Below are positions 7,652 through 15,291 of a DNA stretch of 39,361 bases, one piece after another (position 1 is the first letter of the stretch; each line of letters opens with the position of its first letter). The translations under genes and the position numbers were made by a program. The notes below the pieces were generated by a model. That model worked only from the letters and a program-made list of their open reading frames with translations. It was not told where the DNA came from and did no database searches. This DNA comes from Gemmatimonadales bacterium (GTDB taxonomy: Bacteria; Gemmatimonadota; Gemmatimonadetes; Longimicrobiales; Gaopeijiaceae), in NCBI GenBank assembly GCA_020344755.1, contig CP070829.1, positions 1,323,055-1,362,415 on the forward strand. The letters run 5' to 3'.

Positions 7652-8818
7652 CTACGACCGGCCGCTTCCCCTCACCAGAACCGGATCGGAGAACCGCTCC
7701 ACACGAAATGCGGCGGGCGGAGAGGCGACGCCCGTGAGACCTTCCGTCAGGAGGTGGGCGGTGGCGGGAGCGAGGAGGATGCCGTTGCGGTAGTGGCCCG
7801 TCAGGTACCACAGGCCCGACACCTCGGGATCCGGACCCACGATGGGGAGGTCGTCGGGGGTGCCCGGCCGTAGGCCCGTCCACCGCTCGACCACCGGGGC
7901 GTCGCCCAGCTGCGGAACCAGGTCCCTGGCCCCGTCCTCGAGGGCGGCCTGACCCCGCGGCTCCAGGGACCGATCGAAGCCCGCCTCCTCGGACGTGGCA
8001 CCCACCAGCACCTGGGGCCCTTCCGGCGCCTCTCGCGGGATGAGATACACGTCGGGGGAGGTGACCACGCGGCACAGGGGGCGGTCGGGACTCGCGATGG
8101 CCAGCATCTGTCCCTTGACCGGCCGAACCGGGAGGGGCCGGGGCAGGCCTTCGATCCCGCCGGACCAGGCACCCGCCGCAAGGACCACGACGGGTGCATC
8201 GAGGGTCCGTCCGTCCCGGAGAGTGACTCCCTCGACGCGTCCACCGCGGGAGCGGAGGGCCGACACCCGGCCTCGAGTCGTCGCGACTCCCGAGACGGCG
8301 ACGGCAGTCTCGAGAGCTCGTTGGAGATCCCGGTTGTGCACTCGTCCGTTCCCCTCGAGCAGCAGACCCGCTCGGACGTGGGGGGAGAGCGAGGGCTCGA
8401 GGCGTCGGGCGTCCTCGCCATCCATCCACTCCACCGGGTGCCCATCCGCCAGCAGCCAGTCCCGCCTGGCCTCGAGCTTCCGGAGGTCGTCGGGTCGGGT
8501 CGCGGTGAGGAGCTTGCCGTCGAGGTGGAGCCCGACGCCGATCCCGGACGCGGCTTCCAGCCGGCGCACGAAGGCCGGGTAGCGTTCGAGGCCGGACAGG
8601 GCCAGATGCAGGAAGGGGCCGGGCTCCCGGGCTTCGCCCATCGGGGCGAGCATGCCCCCCGCCGCCCAGGTCGCGCGGTCCGTGATCTCTCCTGGGTCCA
8701 CCACCCGGGGGCGGAGCCCCGCATCGCTCAGAGCCCAGGCGGCTGCGAGCCCCACCACGCCACCTCCGATCACCAGGACCGCTGGTTCTTCACGCACCCT
8801 TGAACTTTCGGCCACCAT
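7652..8818 (-). CDS. thiO: FAD-dependent amine oxidase, ThiO/glycine-oxidase-like
   Basis: A 388-residue DAO-family flavoprotein. The Rossmann motif G18-x-G20-x-x-G23 (VLVIGGGVVGLAAAWAL) is followed by the FAD-contacting region ATWAAGGMLAP. Near the C-terminus are GLRPGTPDDLPIVG and GHYRNGILLAPATA, typical of ThiO. ThiO oxidises glycine to the imine used in thiazole synthesis, but no other thiamine gene is nearby, so a related D-amino-acid or sarcosine-type oxidase is possible. I start at the ATG at 8818 (AAGGAG lies 13 bases upstream) instead of the longer frame to 8917, because the extra residues are Pro/Gly-rich and not conserved-looking. It diverges from the thioesterase gene. Confidence 0.85.
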   Translation of the reverse strand: MVAESSRVREEPAVLVIGGGVVGLAAAWALSDAGLRPRVVDPGEITDRATWAAGGMLAPMGEAREPGPFLHLALSGLERYPAFVRRLEAASGIGVGLHLDGKLLTATRPDDLRKLEARRDWLLADGHPVEWMDGEDARRLEPSLSPHVRAGLLLEGNGRVHNRDLQRALETAVAVSGVATTRGRVSALRSRGGRVEGVTLRDGRTLDAPVVVLAAGAWSGGIEGLPRPLPVRPVKGQMLAIASPDRPLCRVVTSPDVYLIPREAPEGPQVLVGATSEEAGFDRSLEPRGQAALEDGARDLVPQLGDAPVVERWTGLRPGTPDDLPIVGPDPEVSGLWYLTGHYRNGILLAPATAHLLTEGLTGVASPPAAFRVERFSDPVLVRGSGRS

Positions 8819-8910
8819 CGGGTAAACCCATCTCCTTATCGTGGGCCCGGGCGTGCCACCCGGTCCCGCCTGTTCCCCCTTCCACGGCCCAGGGGTCGGG
8901 AGGGAAGGTG

Positions 8911-9354
8911 ATGGCAAGCGAGTTCCGATTCCAGTATCCCGTACCGGTTCGTTTCAAGGACGTGGACGTGGGGGGCCATGCGCACCACTCGCACGCCCTC
9001 GTCTACTTCGAAGAAGCCAGGGTGGCCTACTGGCGTGAAGTGGCGGGCCAGGCTGGGCTCGACGGGATCGACTACATCCTGGCGGAAGCCTCCCTCCGAT
9101 TTCACCACCGAGTCTTCTGGCCTCAGGAGCTTTCAGTGGGGGTCCGGGTGTCACGACTGGGTAAGCGACACTTCGAAATGGCGTATGAGGTCGTCGGGGC
9201 GGAAGGCGATGTCCTGATCTCTGGGACCACCGTCCAGGTCATGTACGACTACGAGGCGGCCGGGACGAAGCCGATCCCCGAGTCGGTGCGGGAGGCCATT
9301 TCCGGGTGGGACGGCCCCTTCGGCCCGGGGGGTGTTCCACAGGGGGGCGGTTGA
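8911..9354 (+). CDS. Hot-dog acyl-CoA thioesterase (4HBT, YbgC/FadM-like)
   Basis: A 147-residue protein of typical length for single-domain 4HBT thioesterases. The signature begins at residue 13: VRFKDVDVGGHAHHSHALVY then FEEAR, matching the family pattern with the catalytic Asp in the D-x-D-x-x-G-H stretch (D19) and the long hot-dog helix after it. It would hydrolyse acyl-CoA thioesters; chain-length preference cannot be read. The ATG at 8911 follows GGGAGGGAAGG, so I prefer it to the upstream in-frame ATG at 8800, which would overlap the divergent oxidase gene. The predicted promoter of the following TPR gene overlaps its stop codon. Confidence 0.88.
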   Translation: MASEFRFQYPVPVRFKDVDVGGHAHHSHALVYFEEARVAYWREVAGQAGLDGIDYILAEASLRFHHRVFWPQELSVGVRVSRLGKRHFEMAYEVVGAEGDVLISGTTVQVMYDYEAAGTKPIPESVREAISGWDGPFGPGGVPQGGG

Positions 9355-9380
9355 CCTTCATTTGGAGGTTGAAATATATT
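9351..9380 (+). promoter_or_regulatory. Sigma-70-type promoter candidate for the TPR gene
   Basis: TTGACC (9351-9356), an 18-base spacer and TATATT (9375-9380) form a good -35/-10 pair inside an unusually A/T-rich patch. The -35 box overlaps the thioesterase stop codon. The transcript would have a leader of about 140 bases. Confidence 0.55.
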
Positions 9381-9439
9381 TTCAGGTTTCCCCTCCCGGG
9401 GGAGCGAACAGAACGCCAATCGGACCTTTGGAGAATATC

Positions 9440-9462
9440 GCCGGTATGAGATCGATACCGGC
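9440..9462. promoter_or_regulatory. Inverted repeat in the leader of the TPR gene
   Basis: GCCGGTAT (9440-9447) and ATACCGGC (9455-9462) are perfect 8-base arms around a 7-base loop, about 60 bases downstream of the -10 candidate and 68 before the TPR start. It could be an operator or an mRNA hairpin. No T-run follows, so it is not a terminator. Confidence 0.5.
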
Positions 9463-9529
9463 ACTTCACGGCCCACGAGCGGGTCATGGTCGAATCAACA
9501 CCGGGCGGGATGCCCAGGGAGACATCCGG

Positions 9530-11275
9530 ATGATTGGACGGCTCAAGCAGGGGGTAATCGGCGTTGCAGCCGCCCTCGCCTTCGTGCTGGCGGTGGGTCC
9601 GTCGGCTGCCCAGGCCCAGCAGGACATGGGTCGGTTCCGCGTTCTGATCCCCGATCTGTTCCCGGCAGAGGGAACGGACGACGACTTCGGAAAGGACCTG
9701 GCCAAGGACCTTCGCGAGCTCATGAGCACCCTCGCGACGCACCAGGCCATCGAGAAGGACGAGATCGAAGACAACCTGAAGCGGTTCAAGATGAAGATGA
9801 ACGAGCTGAACTGCATCAGGACGCGGCAGCTCGGGGCCCAGATCAATGCCCAGGTCGCCCTCTGCGCCGACTACGAGAGGCAAGGCGAGGAGATGAGCCT
9901 CTCGAACATCCAGTTCGTCGACATGGGGAGCTCCCAGGTCTTCGAGGTGAACGCCGTCACGGTGAATCGCCGGGACCACGAGGGAGCGGCGCGTCAGATC
10001 TTCGACGCCTTCGACCGGTACGTGCAGCAGGTCCGCTTCCGGGCGTTCTGCTTCGACTACGCCAACAGCTCCCAGTGGGAGAACGCTCTCCGGAACTGCG
10101 ACGACGCCCTGGCGTTGAATCCCACCGATGAGGGTGTTCTGTACCAGAAGGGCTTCATCCTCTGGAAGATGGAGCGGCTCGAGGAGTCGCTCGACCAGCT
10201 CGAGGGTGTGCTGGAGACCAACCCCTACCACGAGGAGGCGCTGCAGCTCGCGGGCTTCCTGGCCACGACCCTCGGAATGAACGACGAGGGGCGCGAGTTC
10301 TACTCCCGCTACCTGGAGTTGAACCCGGGCGCTGTGGCCGTTCGCCGGCGGATCGCGTACGAGATGTTCGACGCCGGTGACCCCCTGGGCGCCATGATGC
10401 TCATCGACGAGGGGTTGCAGGTGGAGGAGTCCGTGGAGCTGCTCGGCGACTACGGGAACTACGCCTTCGAAGCCGCTCGCCAGGCCACCCCGGAGGGTGT
10501 CCAGTCCGGAGACGCCGAGATCCCGGAGGAGACCCGGGACCTCTATGCCAAGGCGATCGATGCCTTCATGAGGGTCTTCGAGGCCAAGGGCGACTCCATG
10601 AACGTGGGGCAGCTCAGGAACGTGATCTCCGCGAACATCCAGCTCGGAAGCCTGGCGGAAGCCACCACCATCGCCGAGCAGGTCCTCGAGGTCTTCCCGC
10701 AGGAGGCGTCGGTCTGGGCCGTGTACGCCACTGCGCTGGAGCGGCAGGATCGGGTGGACGAGGCGGTCGCAGCCCTCGGTGAGATCGAGGCCGTCGATCC
10801 CGACTACCCGGACCTCTTCGCCAGGCAGGGGAACATGCTCCTGGCCGCGGGCCGGCGCGCGGACGCGCTCCCCATCCTCCGGAAGGCCGTGGATGTCCAG
10901 GGGCAGGATCCGAACCGAGTGGCTCGAATCATCTTCGCCGACGCGTACAGCAAGGGAATCCAGCCCGAGCAGAAGAACTGGCCATACGCCCTGGAGGGGA
11001 TTCTCGCGGCCAAGGAGTACTCTGTGAGCGCCGAGACCTCGCAGGAGCTCAACTTCTGGCACGGTTGGGTCCTGTACCAGCAGGGGATTGGTGTGCAGGA
11101 GGCCCAGACGCTGGCGAGTGCGCAGCGGGCCCTGCCCATGTTCCAGGATGCCAAGGAGCTGTTCCAGAGCGCCCAGGCGTACGCTCAGCAGCGCAACATC
11201 AACCTTGCGCAGATCCTGCAGGCGACGGACACCTACATCGAGATCCAGGACGCGATCATCCGCCGGGGCCGCTAA
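9530..11275 (+). CDS. Exported TPR-repeat protein, function unknown
   Basis: A 581-residue protein with a textbook signal peptide (VIGVAAALAFVLAVGPSAAQAQQ, cleavage likely after AQA). The start at 9530 is chosen because it gives this signal peptide, with GGGAGA about 7 bases upstream; the longer frame to 9332 runs through the promoter and leader. An N-terminal region of ~130 residues (LIPDLFPAEGTDDDFGKDLAKDL) may be a separate domain. From about residue 165 on, TPR-like helix pairs dominate, for example WENALRNCDDALALNP, LYQKGFILWKMERLEESLDQ and GREFYSRYLELNPGA. Probably a periplasmic scaffold or assembly factor. It is flanked by its own promoter candidate and a strong terminator, so it is monocistronic. 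Confidence 0.88.
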   Translation: MIGRLKQGVIGVAAALAFVLAVGPSAAQAQQDMGRFRVLIPDLFPAEGTDDDFGKDLAKDLRELMSTLATHQAIEKDEIEDNLKRFKMKMNELNCIRTRQLGAQINAQVALCADYERQGEEMSLSNIQFVDMGSSQVFEVNAVTVNRRDHEGAARQIFDAFDRYVQQVRFRAFCFDYANSSQWENALRNCDDALALNPTDEGVLYQKGFILWKMERLEESLDQLEGVLETNPYHEEALQLAGFLATTLGMNDEGREFYSRYLELNPGAVAVRRRIAYEMFDAGDPLGAMMLIDEGLQVEESVELLGDYGNYAFEAARQATPEGVQSGDAEIPEETRDLYAKAIDAFMRVFEAKGDSMNVGQLRNVISANIQLGSLAEATTIAEQVLEVFPQEASVWAVYATALERQDRVDEAVAALGEIEAVDPDYPDLFARQGNMLLAAGRRADALPILRKAVDVQGQDPNRVARIIFADAYSKGIQPEQKNWPYALEGILAAKEYSVSAETSQELNFWHGWVLYQQGIGVQEAQTLASAQRALPMFQDAKELFQSAQAYAQQRNINLAQILQATDTYIEIQDAIIRRGR

Positions 11276-11301
11276 CGCGGCACCACATCCCGCCCGGCAG
11301 G

Positions 11302-11338
11302 GACGCCGCGGGGCTTCGGCCCCGCGGCGTCTTTTTTT
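11302..11338 (+). terminator. Strong rho-independent terminator with UUCG loop
   Basis: GACGCCGCGGGG (11302-11313) pairs perfectly with 11320-11331, with a further C-G pair closing a TTCG tetraloop, then TTTTTTT. It ends the TPR transcript 27 bases after the stop and insulates the dcw operon. Confidence 0.95.
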
Positions 11339-11445
11339 GTCCCTTGATCGCCCCCGGATCGTGACGGCTCTGGCCGTCCACTTCCCGCCCGGCAGGGGTG
11401 GCCGCCTCCGGGCCTCCTCCGGGCTCCGGAGGCTCAGGGGAAGGA

Positions 11446-11468
11446 GTGGGGAGAAGTGGGAAATTGGG
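11446..11468 (+). promoter_or_regulatory. Upstream GTGGG box pair, possible second MraZ site
   Basis: TGGG occurs at 11447-11450 and 11457-11460, exactly 10 bases apart and each preceded by G. A third TGGG at 11465-11468 is out of phase by 2. The orientation is opposite to the CCCAC boxes next to mraZ, about 200 bases away. Confidence 0.4.
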
Positions 11469-11601
11469 ACCTTCGGTTTTTTTTCGGAATTATTCTCCCG
11501 GTTCTCCGCCGGCCGCCGGTGGGGCGAAAGCCCCTTGGTTAAGGGAAATCCGGCCCATGACAAGGTCAGGTGCACGTCGAGAGAATTTCCGAATTTCAGT
11601 C

Positions 11602-11630
11602 TTGCGCCCCAAAAAAATCGTCCCTATCTT
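11602..11630 (+). promoter_or_regulatory. Promoter candidate of the dcw operon
   Basis: TTGCGC (11602-11607), a 17-base spacer containing seven A, and TATCTT (11625-11630). Transcription would start near 11637, just before the CCCAC boxes, leaving a leader of about 46 bases. Confidence 0.6.
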
Positions 11631-11643
11631 GCCCCCACGGTTT

Positions 11644-11678
11644 CCCACTTGATCCCACTTCATCCCACTCTGTGCCAC
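11644..11678. promoter_or_regulatory. MraZ operator: four boxes at 10-base spacing
   Basis: CCCAC at 11644-11648, 11654-11658 and 11664-11668, plus GCCAC at 11674-11678, are spaced exactly 10 bases apart, one helical turn. The complement reads GTGGG, matching the TGGG-N repeats with 5-base spacers bound by E. coli MraZ upstream of mraZ. They directly follow the promoter candidate and precede the mraZ start, which fits autorepression. Confidence 0.85.
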
Positions 11679-11682
11679 GGTC

Positions 11683-12117
11683 GTGAACGGATTCCTGGGG
11701 CGGTACGAACACCAGATGGACGAAAAGGGACGTGTATCCCTGCCGTCCGCCTTCCGCCGAGAGGCCGAAGGCGAGGCGTTCGTCCTGCTCCAGTGGGAGA
11801 GGCCATACCTCACCCTCTTCCCCCCGGATGTCTGGCGGGAAATCCAGGAACGGCTCATGGAGTTTCGGAAGGAGAAGCCCGACGCGTGGAACCACGTGCG
11901 GGAGATCGTCTCGAAGGCGGTTGAGGTCTCGCCGGACCGGCAGGGCCGGATCCTCATCCCCTCCTGGCTCCAGGAAGCCGCTGCGCTCGAGGGCGCCGTT
12001 CTTCTGAACGGGAACATCGACCGGGTGGAGATCTGGAACCCCTCCGTCTATGCCGACACGGTGACCGACACCTCCGGCAACGACCTGGCCCGCGCTGCGC
12101 ACCGATTGTTCGGATGA
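11683..12117 (+). CDS. mraZ: Transcriptional regulator MraZ
   Basis: A 144-residue protein, the usual MraZ length, with two SpoVT/AbrB-like halves each carrying the DxxGR signature: MDEKGRVSLPSAFR (residues 12-25) and SPDRQGRILIPSWL in the second half. MraZ forms a ring that binds spaced GTGGG boxes and controls the dcw operon; such boxes are immediately upstream. The start is a GTG at 11683 with no recognisable ribosome binding site. I keep it because the family aligns from residue 1 (GRYEHQMDEKGR) and the ATG at 11716 would remove the first strand. The stop overlaps the rsmH start by ATGA. Confidence 0.95.
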   Translation: MNGFLGRYEHQMDEKGRVSLPSAFRREAEGEAFVLLQWERPYLTLFPPDVWREIQERLMEFRKEKPDAWNHVREIVSKAVEVSPDRQGRILIPSWLQEAAALEGAVLLNGNIDRVEIWNPSVYADTVTDTSGNDLARAAHRLFG

Positions 12118-13037
12118 CGGCCCTCTACCACGAACCCGTTCTGGGTCCAGAGACCTTGGAGCTTCTGAACCCGGAGGGGGATGGTCTGTACCTGGATGGA
12201 ACCGTGGGAGGGGGTGGCCATGCCTTCCTCATCCTCCAGCGGTGCCCCGGCTGCCGGCTGGTGGCGGTGGATCAGGACCCGGAGGCGCTCCGCTTCGCCC
12301 GCGCGCGCCTCGCTCCATTCGGGGATCGGGTCCGGTTCCTCCAGATGCGCTTCGATCGTGCACTGGACGACCTGGAGATCCATGACCGGGGATTGGACGG
12401 TGCGCTCCTGGACCTGGGAATCAGCTCGCACCAGGTAGACGCGGCGGAGCGCGGATTCTCCTTCCGGCGGGGCACGTCACTGGACATGCGCATGTCCGGG
12501 CACGGGAGGAGCGCCGCCGACCTCCTGAACCAGGACGACGAAGCGACCCTCTCCCGGATCTTCCGGGAGTTCGGCGAGGAGCCGAGGGCGCGGGCGCTGG
12601 CCCGAGAAGTCGTGCGGCGTCGCGGAGAGAGCCCGTTCCGGACCAGTGACGATCTCGTCGGTTCCCTCCACCGCGTCCTGCGGCGGGAGCCGACGCACAA
12701 GGAGAAGGCCCGCGTATTCCAGGCGCTGCGGATCGCCGTGAACCGGGAATTGGAAGCACTCGAGCGGGCGCTGGAGGGAATCCGTGAGGCCCTGAACGCG
12801 GGCGGAGTCATGGTGGTCATCGCCTACCACTCGCTGGAGGATCGAATGGTGAAGCACGCATTCCGGGAGTGGAGCCGGGACTGCGTGTGCCCCCCCGGCT
12901 TCCCGGTCTGCACCTGCCGGGGCCGGGCGTTGGGGGAGACCCTGACCCGGAAGGCCGTCGTCGCCGGAGACGATGAGGTGTCCCGGAACACCCGGGCTCG
13001 CAGCGCACGTCTGCGGGCGTGGAGGAAGGCGGCGTGA
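12114..13037 (+). CDS. rsmH: 16S rRNA (cytosine-1402-N4)-methyltransferase RsmH
   Basis: A 307-residue SAM-dependent methyltransferase (formerly MraW) of normal length. Motif I is LDGTVGGGGHAF (about 28-39), followed by VAVDQDPEAL, then LLDLGISSHQVDAAERGFSF, which is diagnostic for RsmH. The C-terminal region VIAYHSLEDRMVKHAFREW and the Cys-containing loop CVCPPGFPVC are also typical. It methylates C1402 in the ribosomal decoding centre. It is translationally coupled to mraZ by a 4-base overlap, and its own stop overlaps the GTG start chosen for ftsL. Confidence 0.97.
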   Translation: MTALYHEPVLGPETLELLNPEGDGLYLDGTVGGGGHAFLILQRCPGCRLVAVDQDPEALRFARARLAPFGDRVRFLQMRFDRALDDLEIHDRGLDGALLDLGISSHQVDAAERGFSFRRGTSLDMRMSGHGRSAADLLNQDDEATLSRIFREFGEEPRARALAREVVRRRGESPFRTSDDLVGSLHRVLRREPTHKEKARVFQALRIAVNRELEALERALEGIREALNAGGVMVVIAYHSLEDRMVKHAFREWSRDCVCPPGFPVCTCRGRALGETLTRKAVVAGDDEVSRNTRARSARLRAWRKAA

Positions 13038-13312
13038 GGGGAGCGGGAGTCCACCGCTGGGCGCTGGCCATGGCGGCGCTGCTGGCCAGCCTGAGCGTGG
13101 TGGCGTGGCGGCAGGGTCGTGCGTTCGAGGTTCAGCAGCAACTGGAGGAGGCCCGAGCGGACCGCTCGCTGGCCCTGTCGAATCAGGCGCAATTGAACCG
13201 GGACATCCGAGCGCTCCAGAGCCGGGAGCGCATCGTCCGGGTGGCCCGCCAACTCCTGGGTCTCCGACCGCCCACTGGGCAGGTGCGGGTGATCCGGGTG
13301 GAGGGACCGTGA
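13034..13312 (+). CDS. ftsL: Cell-division protein FtsL (short bitopic protein)
   Basis: A 92-residue bitopic protein in the ftsL position between rsmH and ftsI. A short basic N-terminus, one membrane segment (about residues 8-26, WALAMAALLASLSVVAW) and a periplasmic coiled coil (about 30-75) match FtsL, which joins FtsB and FtsQ in activating septal peptidoglycan synthesis. Sequence identity in this family is low, so the call rests on topology and synteny. I use the GTG at 13034, which overlaps the rsmH stop and follows GGAGGAAGG; a GTG at 13019 would add five residues and cover that ribosome binding site. No separate ftsB-like gene is visible. Confidence 0.82.
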   Translation: MRGAGVHRWALAMAALLASLSVVAWRQGRAFEVQQQLEEARADRSLALSNQAQLNRDIRALQSRERIVRVARQLLGLRPPTGQVRVIRVEGP

Positions 13313-15291
13313 TGGCGAGCCGCCGCGACCGCGACCCACTCCGCTTCCGCCGCAGGGTCCTCATCGGAGTCTGGCTCCTCTCCGGGACCGCGGTCCTGGT
13401 CCGGGCGGGTCAGGTACAGGTGGTCCAGGGGAACCATTGGCAGGAGCTTGCCCTTCGGCAGCAGCGCGCCGCCCAGGAGATCCCGGCCTCGCGCGGGCGC
13501 ATCCTCGACCGCGAGGGCGTGCCGCTGGTGGAGACGCAAGAGCAGTTCGAAGTGGGCGTGGCACCACGGGAGGTGCGGACGGGTGACGCCGAGGCCGTGA
13601 AGCAGGCGCTCCAGTCCGCGCTGGACCTGAGCGAGCGACGCGCGCGCCGGATCGTGGAGTCGGACGATCGCTGGATCCACCTGGGGAGGTTTCCGCCCTC
13701 GGTCCAGGCCGAGCTTCGAGGGCTCCGGGGTGTGTACCTCACCCGCAGCCTGCGCAGGGATTACCCCCAGGGGCGCATGGCCCTCGGGGTCCTGGGATCG
13801 GTCCAGGAGGGGCGCGGCGCCGGGGGGATCGAGGAGGCCTTCGACGACGTGCTCCGCGGTCGCCCGGGGCGGGCCATCGTCGCAAAGGACCCGTCGGGCC
13901 GGATCATGGGAGGACAGGTCTTCCAGATGGAGGCCCCGATCTCCGGCTCGGACCTCACCCTGACACTCGACGCGGACCTGCAGGCCATCGCGAAGGAAGC
14001 CTTGATGGCCGCCGTGGATTCGACGGAGGCTACCGGCGGAGACCTGCTGGTCACGGACCCACACACCGGCGAGATCCTGGCAGCGGTCTCGGTGAAGAAC
14101 GGCGTGGACGCTGGGCTGAGCTTCATCTCCGAGCCCGTGGAGCCCGGCTCCACCATAAAACCCTTCATTCTGGCCACACTCCTGAGCAGAGGCCGCGCGG
14201 CGCTGAGCGAGGAGGTGGACGTGGGTGACGGCACCTGGTCCCAGTGCGGACGTGTGGTCCACGACGTGAGTGCCCGAGGGGTCATGACGTTGGCGCGGGC
14301 CGTGCAGGTTTCGTCCAACGTGGCCCTGGCCATGAAGGCGCAGGAACTGACCCCCCACGAGGAGTGGGAGGGATTGAGGGATTTCGGCTTCGGTGTGGGG
14401 ACCGGGATCGCGATTTCGGGGGAGAGCCACGGAACGCTCCGAAAGCCCGACGAGTGGACGTGCCAATCCAGGGCGTCCCACGCCATCGGCTACGAGATCG
14501 CGGCGACGCCCCTGCAGATGGCCATGGCGTACGGTGCGCTGGCCAACGGCGGTCGTCTGATGGAGCCCCGCCTCGTCAAGGAAATCCGATACCCGGACGG
14601 GACCCAGGAAGCTCGGGAGCCTCGAGTGGTTCGCCGCGTCATTCGCCGGCGCCTCGCAGAGCAGATTACCGAGGTCCTGGTCGGAGTGGTGGACGACGGG
14701 ACGGGGACGGCGGCGGGCTTGGCGTCCTTCACCGTGGCCGGAAAGAGCGGGACGGCCAGGGCCTACGTGAACGGCGACTACAACCGCGATCGGTTCTTCT
14801 CCTCCTTCGTCGGGTACTTCCCGGCCGAGGATCCACAGCTGGTGATCTACGCCAAGCTGGACGAGGCAAAGGGGTACGGGGGAGCCCTGGCAGGGCCCGT
14901 GACCCGAGCCACGATGGAGGCAGCGCTCGCGGCCCGGGGGACCCCGCTCCACCTGGAGGTCCTGCCTCAGCTGACGCGATCGACGGCCGGTGGCTCGGGC
15001 CAGGCGGCACCGGTCATCCGCTTCGCCAGCACCGATCTCGCGGCCACCCCCCCCAGGACGGACCCGTCCATCATCGCACAGGCGTGGTCCCCCGACCGAC
15101 CCGTTCTCGAAGTTCAGATCCCGGATCTACGCGGAGTCCCGGTTCGAGAGGCCTCCAGGATCCTGCACGCCCTGGGTCTGCGGGTGGAGGTCCAGGGAAG
15201 CGGGATGGTCCGGGGCACTCGACCCCTGTCGGGTCGGCTGGTCATGACCGGCGACACCGTGCTCCTCCGGTCTGGACGGGTAGGCCAGTGA
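13312..15291 (+). CDS. ftsI: Septal transpeptidase FtsI (class B PBP) with C-terminal PASTA domain
   Basis: A 659-residue class B penicillin-binding protein. After a basic N-terminus and one membrane anchor (about 13-34) comes the PBP dimerisation region, with ASRGRILDREGVPL near residue 58. The transpeptidase domain has all three motifs: S280-T-I-K283 (EPGSTIKPF), S334-S-N336 and K478-S-G-T. The last ~62 residues (IPDLRGVPVREASRILHALG) form a PASTA domain, common in Gram-positive PBPs and SpoVD but absent from E. coli FtsI. It cross-links septal peptidoglycan. The ATG overlaps the ftsL stop by one base, and its stop overlaps the GTG of murE. Confidence 0.96.
   Translation: MASRRDRDPLRFRRRVLIGVWLLSGTAVLVRAGQVQVVQGNHWQELALRQQRAAQEIPASRGRILDREGVPLVETQEQFEVGVAPREVRTGDAEAVKQALQSALDLSERRARRIVESDDRWIHLGRFPPSVQAELRGLRGVYLTRSLRRDYPQGRMALGVLGSVQEGRGAGGIEEAFDDVLRGRPGRAIVAKDPSGRIMGGQVFQMEAPISGSDLTLTLDADLQAIAKEALMAAVDSTEATGGDLLVTDPHTGEILAAVSVKNGVDAGLSFISEPVEPGSTIKPFILATLLSRGRAALSEEVDVGDGTWSQCGRVVHDVSARGVMTLARAVQVSSNVALAMKAQELTPHEEWEGLRDFGFGVGTGIAISGESHGTLRKPDEWTCQSRASHAIGYEIAATPLQMAMAYGALANGGRLMEPRLVKEIRYPDGTQEAREPRVVRRVIRRRLAEQITEVLVGVVDDGTGTAAGLASFTVAGKSGTARAYVNGDYNRDRFFSSFVGYFPAEDPQLVIYAKLDEAKGYGGALAGPVTRATMEAALAARGTPLHLEVLPQLTRSTAGGSGQAAPVIRFASTDLAATPPRTDPSIIAQAWSPDRPVLEVQIPDLRGVPVREASRILHALGLRVEVQGSGMVRGTRPLSGRLVMTGDTVLLRSGRVGQ

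Larger units (their letters stand above)
11339..11643. other. Gene-free spacer before the dcw operon
   Basis: No credible ORF. It contains a 15-base direct repeat (TCCCGCCCGGCAGGG at 11288-11302 and 11383-11397), an 8-base-pair inverted repeat (11404-11411 with 11426-11433), two GTGGG boxes on the + strand, an eight-T run (11477-11484) and the mraZ promoter candidate. The stretch from about 11460 on is less G+C-rich than its surroundings. Confidence 0.6.

Noticed and set aside
11288..11397. 15-base direct repeat as a possible mobile-element or attachment-site boundary
   Set aside because: The 80 bases between the copies contain the TPR terminator and no gene, and the repeat is G+C-rich low-complexity. 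It is most likely chance or local duplication.
9239..11575. 778-codon open frame antisense to the TPR gene
   Set aside because: It runs through a strong terminator and the dcw upstream region, and its composition is that of a shadow frame.
14244..15287. In-frame upstream extension of murE through the end of ftsI
   Set aside because: The extension is a shadow of ftsI. MurE starts naturally at the GTG overlapping the ftsI stop.
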